Source of the DNA: Rhizobium phaseoli
GTDB lineage: Bacteria > Pseudomonadota > Alphaproteobacteria > Rhizobiales > Rhizobiaceae
NCBI RefSeq assembly: GCF_003985125.1
Contig: NZ_ML133572.1
Span: 124,001 to 188,000, forward strand
Direction of reading: 5' to 3'
Length of the DNA: 64,000 nucleotides
The notes under the pieces were generated by a model. It had not been told where the DNA came from and searched no databases. It worked only from the letters and a program-made list of their open reading frames with translations. Below, in pieces: positions 42,056 through 50,555 of this stretch; position 1 is the stretch's first letter, and each line of letters opens with the position of its first letter. A program made the translations under genes and the position numbers.

Positions 42056-43831
42056 ATGGCACTGACGACGGATTTCGCGGGCATCGAGCCCGGCAGCAGG
42101 ACGGCAGAACCGAAGCAGGACTATTCCCGTTACCGCATCGTGCCGGCGCGTCATCCCGAGCGATTGGCGGGCACGATATTCGCGGCCGTCGTCATCGTCG
42201 CCGTGCTCTATTCCACCTTCACCAATCCGCGCTGGGGTTGGAACGTCTTTGCCGAATGGTTCTTCGCCGAGCCGGTGCTCGTCGGCCTCGGCCGGACACT
42301 GCTGCTGACCGCGCTTGCCGCCATATCGGGTTCCATCTTCGGAACAGCCCTGGCGCTCGCCCGCGTCTCCAAGTCGCCGCTGCTATCGGGCCTTTCCTGG
42401 GGCTATATCTGGCTGCTGCGCTCGATCCCGATGATCGTGCTGCTCCTGATATTGAACAATCTCGGCTATCTCTATGAAACGATCAGGATCGGCGTCCCGT
42501 TCACCGACACGGTCTTGTTCGATTATCCCACTGTGCAGTTGCTGACGCCCTTCGCCGCTGCCTATCTCGGCCTCACGCTCAACCAATCGGCCTTCTTCGC
42601 CGAGATCGTCCGCGGCGGCATTCTGTCGGTGGATCATGGGCAGCTGGAGGCCGCTGCCGCACTCGGTCTGCCGCGCCGCCGCCAGGCGTTTCGCATCGTG
42701 CTGCCGCAGGCCATGCGCTCCATCCTGCCGACCGGTTTCAACGAGCTCATCGGATTGGCGAAAAGCACGTCCGTCGTCTATGTGCTGGCGCTGCCGGAAC
42801 TGTTCTACACCGTCCAGGTGATCTACCGCCGCAATCTCGAGGTCATTCCGCTGCTGATGGTCGCGACCGTCTGGTATCTGATCATCATGACCGTGCTGTC
42901 GGTCGCCCAGCACTATATCGAGCGCTATTTCTCCAGGGGCGCCGTGCGCAATCCGGCACCGCTGCCTTTCCAGGCATTTTTCCAACGCTTCCGCCGGCCA
43001 CTGCCGGTTCTCGATAGCGCGGCCGATAAAGTGCGCAATCTTGGTTTCCATGATGCGGGAGCTCTCCGGGCAGGCGGTGCGGTGCGCATCCACGGCATCT
43101 CGAAAAGCTTCGGCTCGCTGAAGGTGCTCGACGATGTCGAGCTCAACCTGCCGGCCGGCAGCGTGACCGCCATTCTCGGCCCCTCCGGCTCGGGTAAGTC
43201 GACGCTGCTGCGGTCGATCAATCATCTGGAGCGTGTCGACGACGGCTTCATCTCCATTGATGGCGATTTCGTCGGCTATAGCAGGAAGGGCGATACGCTC
43301 TACGAGCTTAAGGAGAAGGATATCCTCAAACGCCGCGCCGATATCGGCATGGTCTTCCAGAGCTTCAATCTCTTCCCGCATCTGACCGTGCTCGAAAACC
43401 TCATCGAGGCGCCGATCGAGGTTCGCGGTCTCGGCCGTGAGGAAGCCGTGCAACTGGCGCAGGAACTGCTGGCACGCGTCGGTCTCAGCGACAAGATCAA
43501 TGCCTATCCGCGCCAGCTTTCCGGCGGCCAGCAGCAGCGCGTCGCAATCGCCCGCGCGCTGGCGCTCCGCCCCAAGGTGCTGCTCTTCGACGAGCCGACT
43601 TCCGCACTCGATCCGGAACTCGTCGGTGAGGTGCTCGACGTCATCAAGGAGCTCGCCCGCACCGGAACGACGCTCGTCATCGTCACCCACGAAATCGGCT
43701 TTGCCCGCGAAGTCGCCGACACCGTCGTCTTCATGGAAAGCGGCCGCATTCTGGAGGCCGGTCCGCCGGCCCGGATCTTCACGCAAGCGGAGCATCCTCG
43801 AGCGCGCGAATTCCTCGCCAAGGTTCTCTAG
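42056..43831 (+). CDS. Polar amino-acid ABC transporter, permease fused to ATPase
   Basis: A 591-residue fusion. Residues about 35-290 are a HisM/GlnP-type permease with membrane helices and the EAA loop [20 protein letters not shown] (198-217). A linker of about 45 residues leads to a GlnQ-type ATPase from residue 342: Walker [10 protein letters not shown] (375-383), Q-loop [11 protein letters not shown], signature [15 protein letters not shown], Walker [13 protein letters not shown], and [10 protein letters not shown]. One polypeptide therefore replaces the usual two genes. I see no frame change in the linker. The two binding proteins downstream probably feed it. Confidence 0.92.
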   Translation: MALTTDFAGIEPGSRTAEPKQDYSRYRIVPARHPERLAGTIFAAVVIVAVLYSTFTNPRWGWNVFAEWFFAEPVLVGLGRTLLLTALAAISGSIFGTALALARVSKSPLLSGLSWGYIWLLRSIPMIVLLLILNNLGYLYETIRIGVPFTDTVLFDYPTVQLLTPFAAAYLGLTLNQSAFFAEIVRGGILSVDHGQLEAAAALGLPRRRQAFRIVLPQAMRSILPTGFNELIGLAKSTSVVYVLALPELFYTVQVIYRRNLEVIPLLMVATVWYLIIMTVLSVAQHYIERYFSRGAVRNPAPLPFQAFFQRFRRPLPVLDSAADKVRNLGFHDAGALRAGGAVRIHGISKSFGSLKVLDDVELNLPAGSVTAILGPSGSGKSTLLRSINHLERVDDGFISIDGDFVGYSRKGDTLYELKEKDILKRRADIGMVFQSFNLFPHLTVLENLIEAPIEVRGLGREEAVQLAQELLARVGLSDKINAYPRQLSGGQQQRVAIARALALRPKVLLFDEPTSALDPELVGEVLDVIKELARTGTTLVIVTHEIGFAREVADTVVFMESGRILEAGPPARIFTQAEHPRAREFLAKVL

Positions 43832-43922
43832 CGCGGACAGCGCTGGTGAAATGCCGGGCCGCGACGGGCTGCTCCGGTCGAATGACAATAAACACAACCT
43901 TAAGATGAAATGGAGAAGGGGT

Positions 43923-44867
43923 ATGGCATTTACAGATAGGGTAAGGCTTCTCATAGCAGGAGCCGTCACCATCGGCGCGATCGGTTTCGGTTCCGCTCAG
44001 GCGCAGCAGAAGTTCGATCTCAGCCCCGAACAGCCGAACCGGCTGCGGGTGGAAAAGAACGAGAAACGCATCGCTGAAATCAAAGACTTCAAGTTCGTCG
44101 AAAACGGCGTCTTCACCGTCGGCATCAGCTCAAGCGGCAATCTGCCGCTGCATGACTATGCCTCCGATTCCAAGACGGTCATCGGTTACGACGTCGATCT
44201 GGCGCAGGCCATTGCCGACAGCCTGGGCCTGAAGCTCAATCTCGTTTCCGTCGCCTGGGCCGATTGGCCGCTGGGGCTCACCTCCGGCAAGTTCGACGCG
44301 GTGATCTCGAACGTCACGGTGACGGAAGAGCGCAAGGAAAAGTTCGATTTCTCGACTTACCGCAAGGATGAGCTCGGTTTCTACGTCAGGGCCGACAATC
44401 CGATCACATCGATCAAGGAGCCGAAGGATATTGCCGGCCTGAAGGTCATCACCGATGCCGGCACCAATCAGGAGAAGATCCTACTGGAGTGGGACCGGCA
44501 GAATGTCGCGGCCGGCCTCAAGCCGATCGAGGTGCAATATTACGACGATGATGCGGTGAAGGACCTCGCCGTCCAGTCCGGCAGGGCCGATGCGGTCTTC
44601 AGCGTCAACGCCACGCAGGCCTATGCGGCGGGAATCAACGGCAAGACCAAACTCGTCGGCACCGTCAGCGGCGGCTGGCCGATCACGGCCGAGATCGCCG
44701 TCACCACGCGCAAGGGCAGCGGCCTGGCGGCGCCCGTCACCAATGTCGTCAACGACCTGATTGCCAGCGGCGCCTACAAGAAGATCCTCGACGCCTGGAA
44801 TCTGGGTCCCGAGGCGATCGACAAGGCCCAGACCAACCCGCCCGGCCTGCCGAAGAGCGGTTCGTAA
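43923..44867 (+). CDS. ABC transporter substrate-binding protein (polar amino acid type)
   Basis: A 314-residue periplasmic protein, signal peptide ending AQAQQKFDLS. Body: FTVGISSSGNLPLHDYA, VIGYDVDLAQAIADSLGLKL, AVISNVTVTEERKEKFDFST and TDAGTNQEKILLEW, typical of family 3 amino-acid binders. GGAGAAGGGG precedes the ATG at 43923; an ATG six codons earlier has no site. It is closely similar to the next gene, so the pair arose by duplication. Confidence 0.9.
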   Translation: MAFTDRVRLLIAGAVTIGAIGFGSAQAQQKFDLSPEQPNRLRVEKNEKRIAEIKDFKFVENGVFTVGISSSGNLPLHDYASDSKTVIGYDVDLAQAIADSLGLKLNLVSVAWADWPLGLTSGKFDAVISNVTVTEERKEKFDFSTYRKDELGFYVRADNPITSIKEPKDIAGLKVITDAGTNQEKILLEWDRQNVAAGLKPIEVQYYDDDAVKDLAVQSGRADAVFSVNATQAYAAGINGKTKLVGTVSGGWPITAEIAVTTRKGSGLAAPVTNVVNDLIASGAYKKILDAWNLGPEAIDKAQTNPPGLPKSGS

Positions 44868-44874
44868 TGTTTAT

Positions 44875-44906
44875 GGGACGGACGGCCGTTCGGGCCGGTC
44901 CGTCCC
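44875..44906 (+). promoter_or_regulatory. Intercistronic hairpin between the two binding-protein genes
   Basis: GGGACGGACGGCC (44875-44887) pairs with GGCC plus GTCCGTCCC (44893-44906) with one bulged G and a five-base loop. It begins seven bases after the first binding-protein stop and has no T-tract. Confidence 0.7.
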
Positions 44907-44938
44907 TGCCTTGCACTGCAAACGGAGACATATCGAAC

Positions 44939-45877
44939 GTGGCGAGTTTTCTTGATATCCGCAGCTTTTTCTTTGTGGCGCTGACGGCAGCCTTGACTGG
45001 CCTCAGTGCAGCCCATGCGGCCGATGATTTCGACCTGAGCCCGCAGCAGCCGGGCAGGCTTCATGCAGCCAGGAACGATGCGGCGATCGCCGCAATCCCC
45101 AAGGAATTCAAGTTCGTCACGCCGGGCAAGTTCACCATCGCCGTCAGCCCCGGCGGCCCGCCGCTTTCCACTTACGCCACCGATGCCAAGACCGTGGTCG
45201 GCGCGGATCCCGATTACGCCTATGCGATCGCCGACAGCCTCGGCCTGACGCTGGAGATCGTACCGGTCGCCTGGATCGACTGGCCGCTCGGCCTCACATC
45301 GGGCAAATATGATGCCGTCATCTCCAATGTCGGCGTGACCGAGCAGCGCAAGGAGAAGTTCGATTTCTCCACCTATCGCCAGGGTCTGCACGGTATCTTC
45401 GTGAAAGCTGATAGCCCGATCACCTCGATCAAGGAGCCGAAGGATGCGGCCGGCCTCAGAATCATCGTCGGCGCCGGGACCAACCAGGAGCGCATCCTGG
45501 TCAAGTGGAGCGAAGAGGATGTTGCCGCGGGCCTGAAGCCGATCGAGCTGCAATATTACGACGACGAGGCGGCAAGCCTCCTCGCGCTGCGTTCCGGTCG
45601 GGCCGATGTCATCGTCCAGCCGCACGCGCAGCTCGTCTTCATCGCGGCGCGTGACAAGAACATCAAGCGGGTGGGCACGCTGAGCGCCGGCTGGCCGGAT
45701 CGATCGGACGTCGCCATCGCCACCCGCAAGGGAAGCGGGCTCGCCGATGCGCTGACCATTGCCACCAATGGCCTGATCAAGGATGGCACCTATGCGAGGA
45801 TTCTCGCTCACTGGCATCTTTCCGAGGAAGCTCTGCCGGCATCCGAGACCAATCCGCCCGGCCTGCCGAAATATTGA
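44939..45877 (+). CDS. Second polar amino-acid type substrate-binding protein
   Basis: A 312-residue periplasmic protein starting at a GTG (VASFLDIRSFFFVALTAALT), signal peptide ending SAAHAADDFD. It repeats the motifs of its neighbour: FDLSPQQPGRLHAARND, GADPDYAYAIADSLGLTL, DWPLGLTSGKYDAVISNVGV, EQRKEKFDFSTYRQG. GGAG lies eleven bases upstream, a wide gap. Two binders for one fused transporter would widen its substrate range. Confidence 0.88.
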   Translation: MASFLDIRSFFFVALTAALTGLSAAHAADDFDLSPQQPGRLHAARNDAAIAAIPKEFKFVTPGKFTIAVSPGGPPLSTYATDAKTVVGADPDYAYAIADSLGLTLEIVPVAWIDWPLGLTSGKYDAVISNVGVTEQRKEKFDFSTYRQGLHGIFVKADSPITSIKEPKDAAGLRIIVGAGTNQERILVKWSEEDVAAGLKPIELQYYDDEAASLLALRSGRADVIVQPHAQLVFIAARDKNIKRVGTLSAGWPDRSDVAIATRKGSGLADALTIATNGLIKDGTYARILAHWHLSEEALPASETNPPGLPKY

Positions 45878-45894
45878 TCAGCGGAAGACATGAG

Positions 45895-46998
45895 ATGAGC
45901 GGCGGCAATATATCCATCAGCCAGATCGGCTTCCTCACCCCCGGCAACTATTCCGATGATGATCCCTTGTCGGGATTGGAGCAGACGCTCCAGCAACTGC
46001 ACTATGGCGAGGCGCTTGGCTTCGACAGCGCCTGGGTCCGCCAGCGGCACCTGGAGCCGGGGATCTCGTCCGCCAGCGCCTTTCTGGCGGCGGCCACCCA
46101 GCGCACCAGCCGGATCGCGCTCGGAACGGCAGTCATTCCGATCGGTTATGAAAGCCCGTATCGGCTGGCCGAGGACCTTGCGACGGTCGATGTTCTCTCG
46201 CGCGGGCGGCTGAATATTGGCGTCAGCGCCGGCCGGCCGCTGCATGCCGAGCTGATCGGTCCGCTCGCCTTCGACGGTGACTGGACGAGCTACGATTTCT
46301 CGCATGACCGCGTGCTGCGCTTTGCCGACAATCTGCGTGGCACCTATCTCGGCGACGACGAGACCTTCATCAAGACGCCCTTCGGCCCACGGCGGCCGCG
46401 CCTGCAGCCCTATGCCAACGGCTTGATCGACCGGATCTGGTATGGCGGCGGGTCGCAGCGCTCGGCCGGCTGGGCCGGCCGCAACGGCTTCAACCTGTTG
46501 ACGGGCAATGTGATAACGGGGGAGGGGACCGACGATTTCTTCGTCGCCCAATCCAGGCTGATTGAAACCTATCGCGACTCTGGAACGCAGCGCCGCGTCG
46601 CGCTCGGCCGCGTCATCGTGCCTTTCGACAGCGCTGATGCGCCAACGCGCCGCCGCTACCGCGACTATGCCGACGGCCGCCATCAGCGGACGCTTTCGCC
46701 GCAGGGCGAGCGGCGCACCCTGTTCGCCCGCGATATCGTCGGCACGTCGGACGAGATTCTCGAGCGGCTTTTCGCCGATCCGATCCTGCCCGAGGTCAGC
46801 GAGTTGCGGCTGGAGCTCCCTTACGAGTTTGAGCACGAGGAATATCGCCAGATCCTCCACGACCTGGCGACAAGAATCGCCCCGGAGCTCGGATGGAAAG
46901 CGCAGCCGGAAATTCGGCCGCTTCCTGAAGGGCCGTCAGCAGACGACGGCACGCATTCGCCATCAACCCATCATCTCAGGAGGAACATTCGTCAGTGA
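45895..46998 (+). CDS. Luciferase-like (LLM) FMN-dependent monooxygenase
   Basis: A 367-residue monooxygenase, the third of the operon. Visible are ISQIGFLTPGNYSDDDPLSG, GFDSAWVRQRHLEPG, SRIALGTAVIPIGYESPYRL and RGRLNIGVSAGRPLHAEL. I start at the ATG at 45895; an ATG at 45874 is in frame but lacks a site and overlaps the binding-protein stop. Its stop overlaps the next gene's GTG start. It uses reduced FMN; the substrate is presumably a sulfur compound different from that of the SnaA-type enzyme. Confidence 0.87.
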   Translation: MSGGNISISQIGFLTPGNYSDDDPLSGLEQTLQQLHYGEALGFDSAWVRQRHLEPGISSASAFLAAATQRTSRIALGTAVIPIGYESPYRLAEDLATVDVLSRGRLNIGVSAGRPLHAELIGPLAFDGDWTSYDFSHDRVLRFADNLRGTYLGDDETFIKTPFGPRRPRLQPYANGLIDRIWYGGGSQRSAGWAGRNGFNLLTGNVITGEGTDDFFVAQSRLIETYRDSGTQRRVALGRVIVPFDSADAPTRRRYRDYADGRHQRTLSPQGERRTLFARDIVGTSDEILERLFADPILPEVSELRLELPYEFEHEEYRQILHDLATRIAPELGWKAQPEIRPLPEGPSADDGTHSPSTHHLRRNIRQ

Positions 46999-47591
46999 CC
47001 AAATCGGTGGAATATTTCTTTTCGATCGGCTCGCCCTGGTCCCACATCGGCTTCGACGCCTTTACCGAACTGGCGGCGAAGAACGACGTCGTCGTCACGC
47101 CCTATCTGACGACGGTGGTCGAGGAGAATGGCGGCATCTTCTCGCGCAACCGCCCGGAGATCCGTCGTGCTTATTGGACGCGCGACCTCAAACGCTGGGC
47201 GCGCGTGCGTGGCAAGGAATTGCGGCTGGAGCATCGGCCGGAGCTCAGCGATCCGACCCCGGCATCCCTCTTCGTGATCGCCGCCTATCTCGACGGGCAG
47301 GATTGGATTGGCGTTAGCAGGGCCCTGCAGCATGCTTTCTGGAGCGAGGCGAGGGATATCGGCAAGGCTGATGTTCGCGAGGCGATCGTGACAGCAGCCG
47401 GTTTCGATGGCGCAGCACTTCTCCGGCGGCAAGCCGACGACGACGTCCAGAACAAATGGTCGGCAGACCGCGTGCATGCGCGCGACAGCGGCGTCTTCGG
47501 TTTTCCCAGCTATGTCTACGACGGCGAGCTTTATTGGGGCCAGGACAATCTGCCCTTCCTGGAAAGCCATCTCCGCGGCGACCGACCGTAA
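46995..47591 (+). CDS. DsbA/HCCA-isomerase-like thioredoxin-fold protein
   Basis: A 198-residue protein from a GTG start (GTGA overlap with the previous stop, AGGAGG further upstream). SIGSPWSHIGFDAFTEL and GVFGFPSYVYDGELYWGQDN are the hallmark ends of the 2-hydroxychromene-2-carboxylate isomerase/kappa GST fold. No CxxC pair, so it is not a disulfide oxidase. It may handle glutathione or a thiol adduct in this organosulfur operon. Confidence 0.82.
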   Translation: MTKSVEYFFSIGSPWSHIGFDAFTELAAKNDVVVTPYLTTVVEENGGIFSRNRPEIRRAYWTRDLKRWARVRGKELRLEHRPELSDPTPASLFVIAAYLDGQDWIGVSRALQHAFWSEARDIGKADVREAIVTAAGFDGAALLRRQADDDVQNKWSADRVHARDSGVFGFPSYVYDGELYWGQDNLPFLESHLRGDRP

Positions 47592-47656
47592 GCTTCAAGA
47601 CGAATGTTTTTTCAATCGAGCGCCGAAGGAGAGATGCACATTCCTTTAATCCAGTA

Positions 47657-47666
47657 ATTTTATAGA
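47657..47666 (+). promoter_or_regulatory. AT-rich motif before the FMN reductase gene
   Basis: ATTTTATAGA, the same ten bases as at 37831-37840, followed by CAATATTTG. It lies 34 bp before the FMN reductase gene. It suggests that this gene has its own promoter under the same control as the operon. Confidence 0.5.
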
Positions 47667-47700
47667 CAATATTTGAAGGCAACCAGAGAGAGGAAAAACC

Positions 47701-48261
47701 ATGTCAGGTTTCAAACTCGTCGGCATTGCCGGCAGCTTCAACCGCCCATCGAAGACATTGGCGCTCGTCCGGCATGTCGCCGAACGCGCCAGCATCAGAT
47801 ACGGCTTTTCGAGCAAAACCTATGATCTGCACGATGTCGGTCCGTCGCTGGGCGGCGCGCTGTGGCGCAAGGACCTCGACGAGCAGGCCAGGCGTGTCGT
47901 CGACGAGATCGTAAGGGCCGATGTGCTGATTATCGGTTCGCCGACTTACAAGGGCTCATACCCCGGCCTTTTCAAGCACCTCATCGATCTGATCGATCCG
48001 CAGGAGCTTCGCGCGAAGCCGATCATCATTACGGCGACCGGCGGCGGCGATCGGCACGCCTTGATGGTCGAGCATCAGCTCCGGCCGCTATTCGGTTTCT
48101 TCATGGCCCATACGCTGCCGACGGCAGTCTATGCGTCCGACCGTGATTTTGCGGATTACGCGGTCTCTTCCGATGCGCTTTCGAACCGCATCGGCGAAGT
48201 GGTCGGCGAATTGTCGGCCTTCTTTCCAGAGGCAAGACCGACAGTAGCGGCGGCCGAATAA
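47701..48261 (+). CDS. NADPH-dependent FMN reductase (MsuE/SsuE type)
   Basis: A 186-residue flavodoxin-fold reductase. The FMN loop is GIAGSFNRPSKTLALVRHVA; VLIIGSPTYKGSYPGLFKHL and ATGGGDRHALMVEHQLRPLF match SsuE/MsuE. It supplies reduced FMN to the luciferase-like monooxygenases upstream. GAGAGAGGAAA precedes the ATG. The gap of 109 bp with its own motif suggests separate as well as readthrough transcription. Confidence 0.92.
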   Translation: MSGFKLVGIAGSFNRPSKTLALVRHVAERASIRYGFSSKTYDLHDVGPSLGGALWRKDLDEQARRVVDEIVRADVLIIGSPTYKGSYPGLFKHLIDLIDPQELRAKPIIITATGGGDRHALMVEHQLRPLFGFFMAHTLPTAVYASDRDFADYAVSSDALSNRIGEVVGELSAFFPEARPTVAAAE

Positions 48262-48295
48262 GGCGAGTCACGAACTTCGTTCTCAGGAGGCAGCG

Positions 48296-48484
48296 ATGAA
48301 TGATGCAGGCCCGCAGGGATCAAGCGAACAGATCTGGAGCGTCTTTGAATTTGCTCGTCGATATCGGCTGGCCAAGCGCGAGGAAAACCGCCTGCTGATG
48401 CTCTACGGGCCGACTGCATCGCTGCGCGATCTTCTCGCCAATGCGCAACGTCATTCGTTGATTTCCCAACCGACCAGTTCCTGA
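48296..48484 (+). CDS. Small unknown protein, paralogue of the one at 13505
   Basis: A 62-residue protein starting MNDAGPQGSSEQIWSVFEFA, with AGGAGG upstream. The pattern IWSVFEFARRYRLAKREENR then LLMLYGPTASLRDLLANAQR matches the small protein at 13505 over about 45 residues. No membrane segment. Function unknown; as two diverged copies are kept in one window, the family is probably real. Confidence 0.65.
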   Translation: MNDAGPQGSSEQIWSVFEFARRYRLAKREENRLLMLYGPTASLRDLLANAQRHSLISQPTSS

Positions 48485-48496
48485 CAGGAGGTTCGC

Positions 48497-48661
48497 ATGA
48501 AGCTCGATTTCCATTTCTGGCTGAAGGTTGCGATCGCCCGCTTCCGGCGCCGGCTGCGAAAGCCTGCAAACGCAGCGGTCACCCGCGACGAGGAGCAGGA
48601 ACGGTCGGCGCGCGAATACGAACTTCACTATTGGGGCGCAATGCCGGGACTTTGGTATTGA
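48497..48661 (+). CDS. Small hypothetical protein (54 aa)
   Basis: A 54-residue basic-then-acidic protein starting MKLDFHFWLKVAIARFRRRL and ending YWGAMPGLWY. A perfect AGGAGG lies seven bases before the ATG. It is 12 bases after the previous small gene, so they are probably cotranscribed. No family recognised. Confidence 0.5.
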   Translation: MKLDFHFWLKVAIARFRRRLRKPANAAVTRDEEQERSAREYELHYWGAMPGLWY

Positions 48662-48674
48662 GGAGGGCGGCGGG

Positions 48675-48827
48675 ATGGCGATTGCTGTTGAGACCGGCGA
48701 CCGTCGGCACGACACCAGCAGAGCAACGGGAAGCCTCATGTCGCAGTTCAGGCATGCGCCCGGGATCTGCACGGTCGCCGGTTCCTTCACCTTCCTCTTC
48801 GCCTTGGTGATCGGACTGATCAGATGA
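48675..48827 (+). CDS. Small single-pass membrane protein (50 aa)
   Basis: A 50-residue protein starting MAIAVETGDRRHDTSRATGS. Residues about 32-49 (CTVAGSFTFLFALVIGLI) form one membrane helix at the very C-terminus, so it is probably tail-anchored. AGGAGGG precedes the ATG, and its stop overlaps the start of the hydrolase gene (ATGA), which supports translation. Function unknown. Confidence 0.55.
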   Translation: MAIAVETGDRRHDTSRATGSLMSQFRHAPGICTVAGSFTFLFALVIGLIR

Positions 48828-49405
48828 GCGAAGTCCTCATTCTCCCCGGATTGTTCGGCTCGGGAGAGGGGCATTGGCAACAGCACTGGCTGCAGGATCA
48901 GCCGGGCAGCCGTTTTGTCGCTCAGGACGATTGGGATCATCCCAGCCTCGACAGCTGGTTGCCGCGACTGGAAGAAGCGCTTGAAGAGGCTGGCGAAGCC
49001 TATCTGGTCGCCCATAGTCTCGGATGCCTGCTCGCCGCTCGGCTGGCCGGGCGAAGCGCTGCCCGGCGCGTGAAGGGAGCATTGCTCGTTGCTCCCTGCG
49101 ATCTGCCGGCCACGGAAATACTACATCCCGGGCATATCGCGTTCGGCGGCATGCCGACGGCGCCTCTGCCATTTCCGAGCATCGTCATCGGCAGCATGAA
49201 CGACGCCTACATGACGGTCGATCGGCTGACCCTGTTTGGACGACTGTGGAAGGCGGAGACCAGGAATATCGGCCTTGCCGGCCACATCAACATCGCAAGT
49301 GGTTTTGGCCGCTGGCGAACCGGCTACCGGCTGCTGGATGCCTTGCAGATGCGCACCGGCGATCGAAGGCGCAGCGGTTTCGCGCGGCCGGCCTTTGCGA
49401 TGTGA
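48824..49405 (+). CDS. RBBP9/YdeN-family serine hydrolase
   Basis: A 193-residue alpha/beta hydrolase. Opening VLILPGLFGSGEGHWQQHWL is diagnostic of the RBBP9/YdeN family. The nucleophile elbow is VAHSLGC, the acid in GSMNDAYM and the histidine in LAGHINIASGFGRW. Cytoplasmic; substrates of the family are mostly unknown. It overlaps the small membrane-protein gene upstream by four bases. Confidence 0.85.
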   Translation: MSEVLILPGLFGSGEGHWQQHWLQDQPGSRFVAQDDWDHPSLDSWLPRLEEALEEAGEAYLVAHSLGCLLAARLAGRSAARRVKGALLVAPCDLPATEILHPGHIAFGGMPTAPLPFPSIVIGSMNDAYMTVDRLTLFGRLWKAETRNIGLAGHINIASGFGRWRTGYRLLDALQMRTGDRRRSGFARPAFAM

Positions 49406-49416
49406 ATGGAAGCGGA

Positions 49417-49725
49417 ATGTCCGATATCATCGACGATCTCCTGCGCCTCAGTGAAGATCCGAATGCCGACCCCAGGAGCAGGCGCCGGCAAACCATGGAG
49501 CGCCTGGTGCAGACGCTGCTTGCCATGGCCGAGGTCGAAATTGGACCGGACGAGGCGCAACATCGCCATTCGATCATTCATTTGACGACGATCATCCGCG
49601 ACATGACGGGAAGAATCGCCGAGGCCGACGATACGACATTTGCGGCGATCGTCAGGGAGGCCGCGATGCTGATCCGCAGCCTGCAGCGGCGCCGGGCCGA
49701 CGCGGCCAGATTTACGGTGCATTGA
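49417..49725 (+). CDS. Hypothetical protein
   Basis: A 102-residue, mostly helical protein starting MSDIIDDLLRLSEDPNADPR, with GGAAG upstream. No membrane segment or known motif. It follows the serine hydrolase by 11 bases and precedes the ChaC gene, in the same direction. Family not recognised. Confidence 0.6.
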   Translation: MSDIIDDLLRLSEDPNADPRSRRRQTMERLVQTLLAMAEVEIGPDEAQHRHSIIHLTTIIRDMTGRIAEADDTTFAAIVREAAMLIRSLQRRRADAARFTVH

Positions 49726-49761
49726 AAGGTGAGGGATATCACCGAGCATAAGCAGGCTTTA

Positions 49762-50499
49762 ATGCGGCGAAGCGAGGTTCGGATGCTCGGCGCAACCAGC
49801 ATGGCTCTTACGGACGAGCTCGTGTCGCTCAGCCTTCGCCCCGAGCTCGATCCCGGTCCCGAGCCGCACCGCACGCCGCTGACCGAGGTGGAGGTGGAGA
49901 CGTTCGCCAGGCGGCTGCTGCAGGAATCCGCCGGCGCGCCGCTCTGGGTTTTCGCCTATGGCTCATTGATATGGAAGCCGGACTTCGATGCCGTCGAGTG
50001 GCAGCGCGGCGCAGCAAGGGGTTGGCATCGGTCCTTCTGCCTGAAGATGACCCGCTGGCGGGGAAGCCGGGCGCAGCCCGGCCTCATGATGGCGCTTGAT
50101 CGTGGCGGACGCTGCAACGGCATCCTCTACAAGCTTGCCGATGACGATCGCCTCGGTCAGATTCGGCGATTGATCCGCCGTGAGGTCGGCACGATCGAAG
50201 ATGCGGCGACGGTTCGCTGGATTCCTGTCGAGACCGCACATGGCTTGGTGCGCGCCCTGGTCTTTTGGGCCGGCCCGAAAGGGGAGCGCGTTTCCCGCAG
50301 ATTGCCGTTGGAGACGGTGGCGCGCGTGCTTGCCAAGGCCTGCGGACATATGGGCTCCTGCGCCGAATACCTCTATCTGACGGTGAAGCATCTGGAAGAA
50401 CGCGGCATCCGCGATCGCAATTTATGGCGCCTCCAGGAGCTCGTCGCCGCCGAACTCCAATCGATCCATGGTCTGAACGAGGTTGCGCAAAGGCGTTAA
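49762..50499 (+). CDS. chaC: ChaC-type gamma-glutamylcyclotransferase
   Basis: A 245-residue protein with the ChaC signature FAYGSLIWKPDF and a basic loop (RGWHRSFCLKMTRWRGS), then PGLMMALDRGGRCNGILYKL, and C-terminal HMGSCAEYLYLTVKHLEERG. ChaC enzymes cleave glutathione to 5-oxoproline and cysteinyl-glycine. The start is uncertain: ATG at 49762 with AGCAGG before it, or GTG at 49729. In this neighbourhood it may help recycle sulfur. It ends at a hairpin shared with the convergent sulfonate transporter operon. Confidence 0.85.
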   Translation: MRRSEVRMLGATSMALTDELVSLSLRPELDPGPEPHRTPLTEVEVETFARRLLQESAGAPLWVFAYGSLIWKPDFDAVEWQRGAARGWHRSFCLKMTRWRGSRAQPGLMMALDRGGRCNGILYKLADDDRLGQIRRLIRREVGTIEDAATVRWIPVETAHGLVRALVFWAGPKGERVSRRLPLETVARVLAKACGHMGSCAEYLYLTVKHLEERGIRDRNLWRLQELVAAELQSIHGLNEVAQRR

Positions 50500-50502
50500 G
50501 CG

Positions 50503-50526
50503 CCGCGCGTCTTTTCAGACCCGCGG
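50503..50526. terminator. GC-rich hairpin, second of a matching pair
   Basis: CCGCGCGTCT and AGACCCGCGG pair with one C-C mismatch around TTTC, followed by CGCTTTG. It lies three bases after the chaC stop and between convergent genes, so it likely works in both directions. It is nearly the same as the element at 13808-13831. Confidence 0.6.
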
Positions 50527-50555
50527 CGCTTTGACGTTTTGAACTGCTCATTCCC

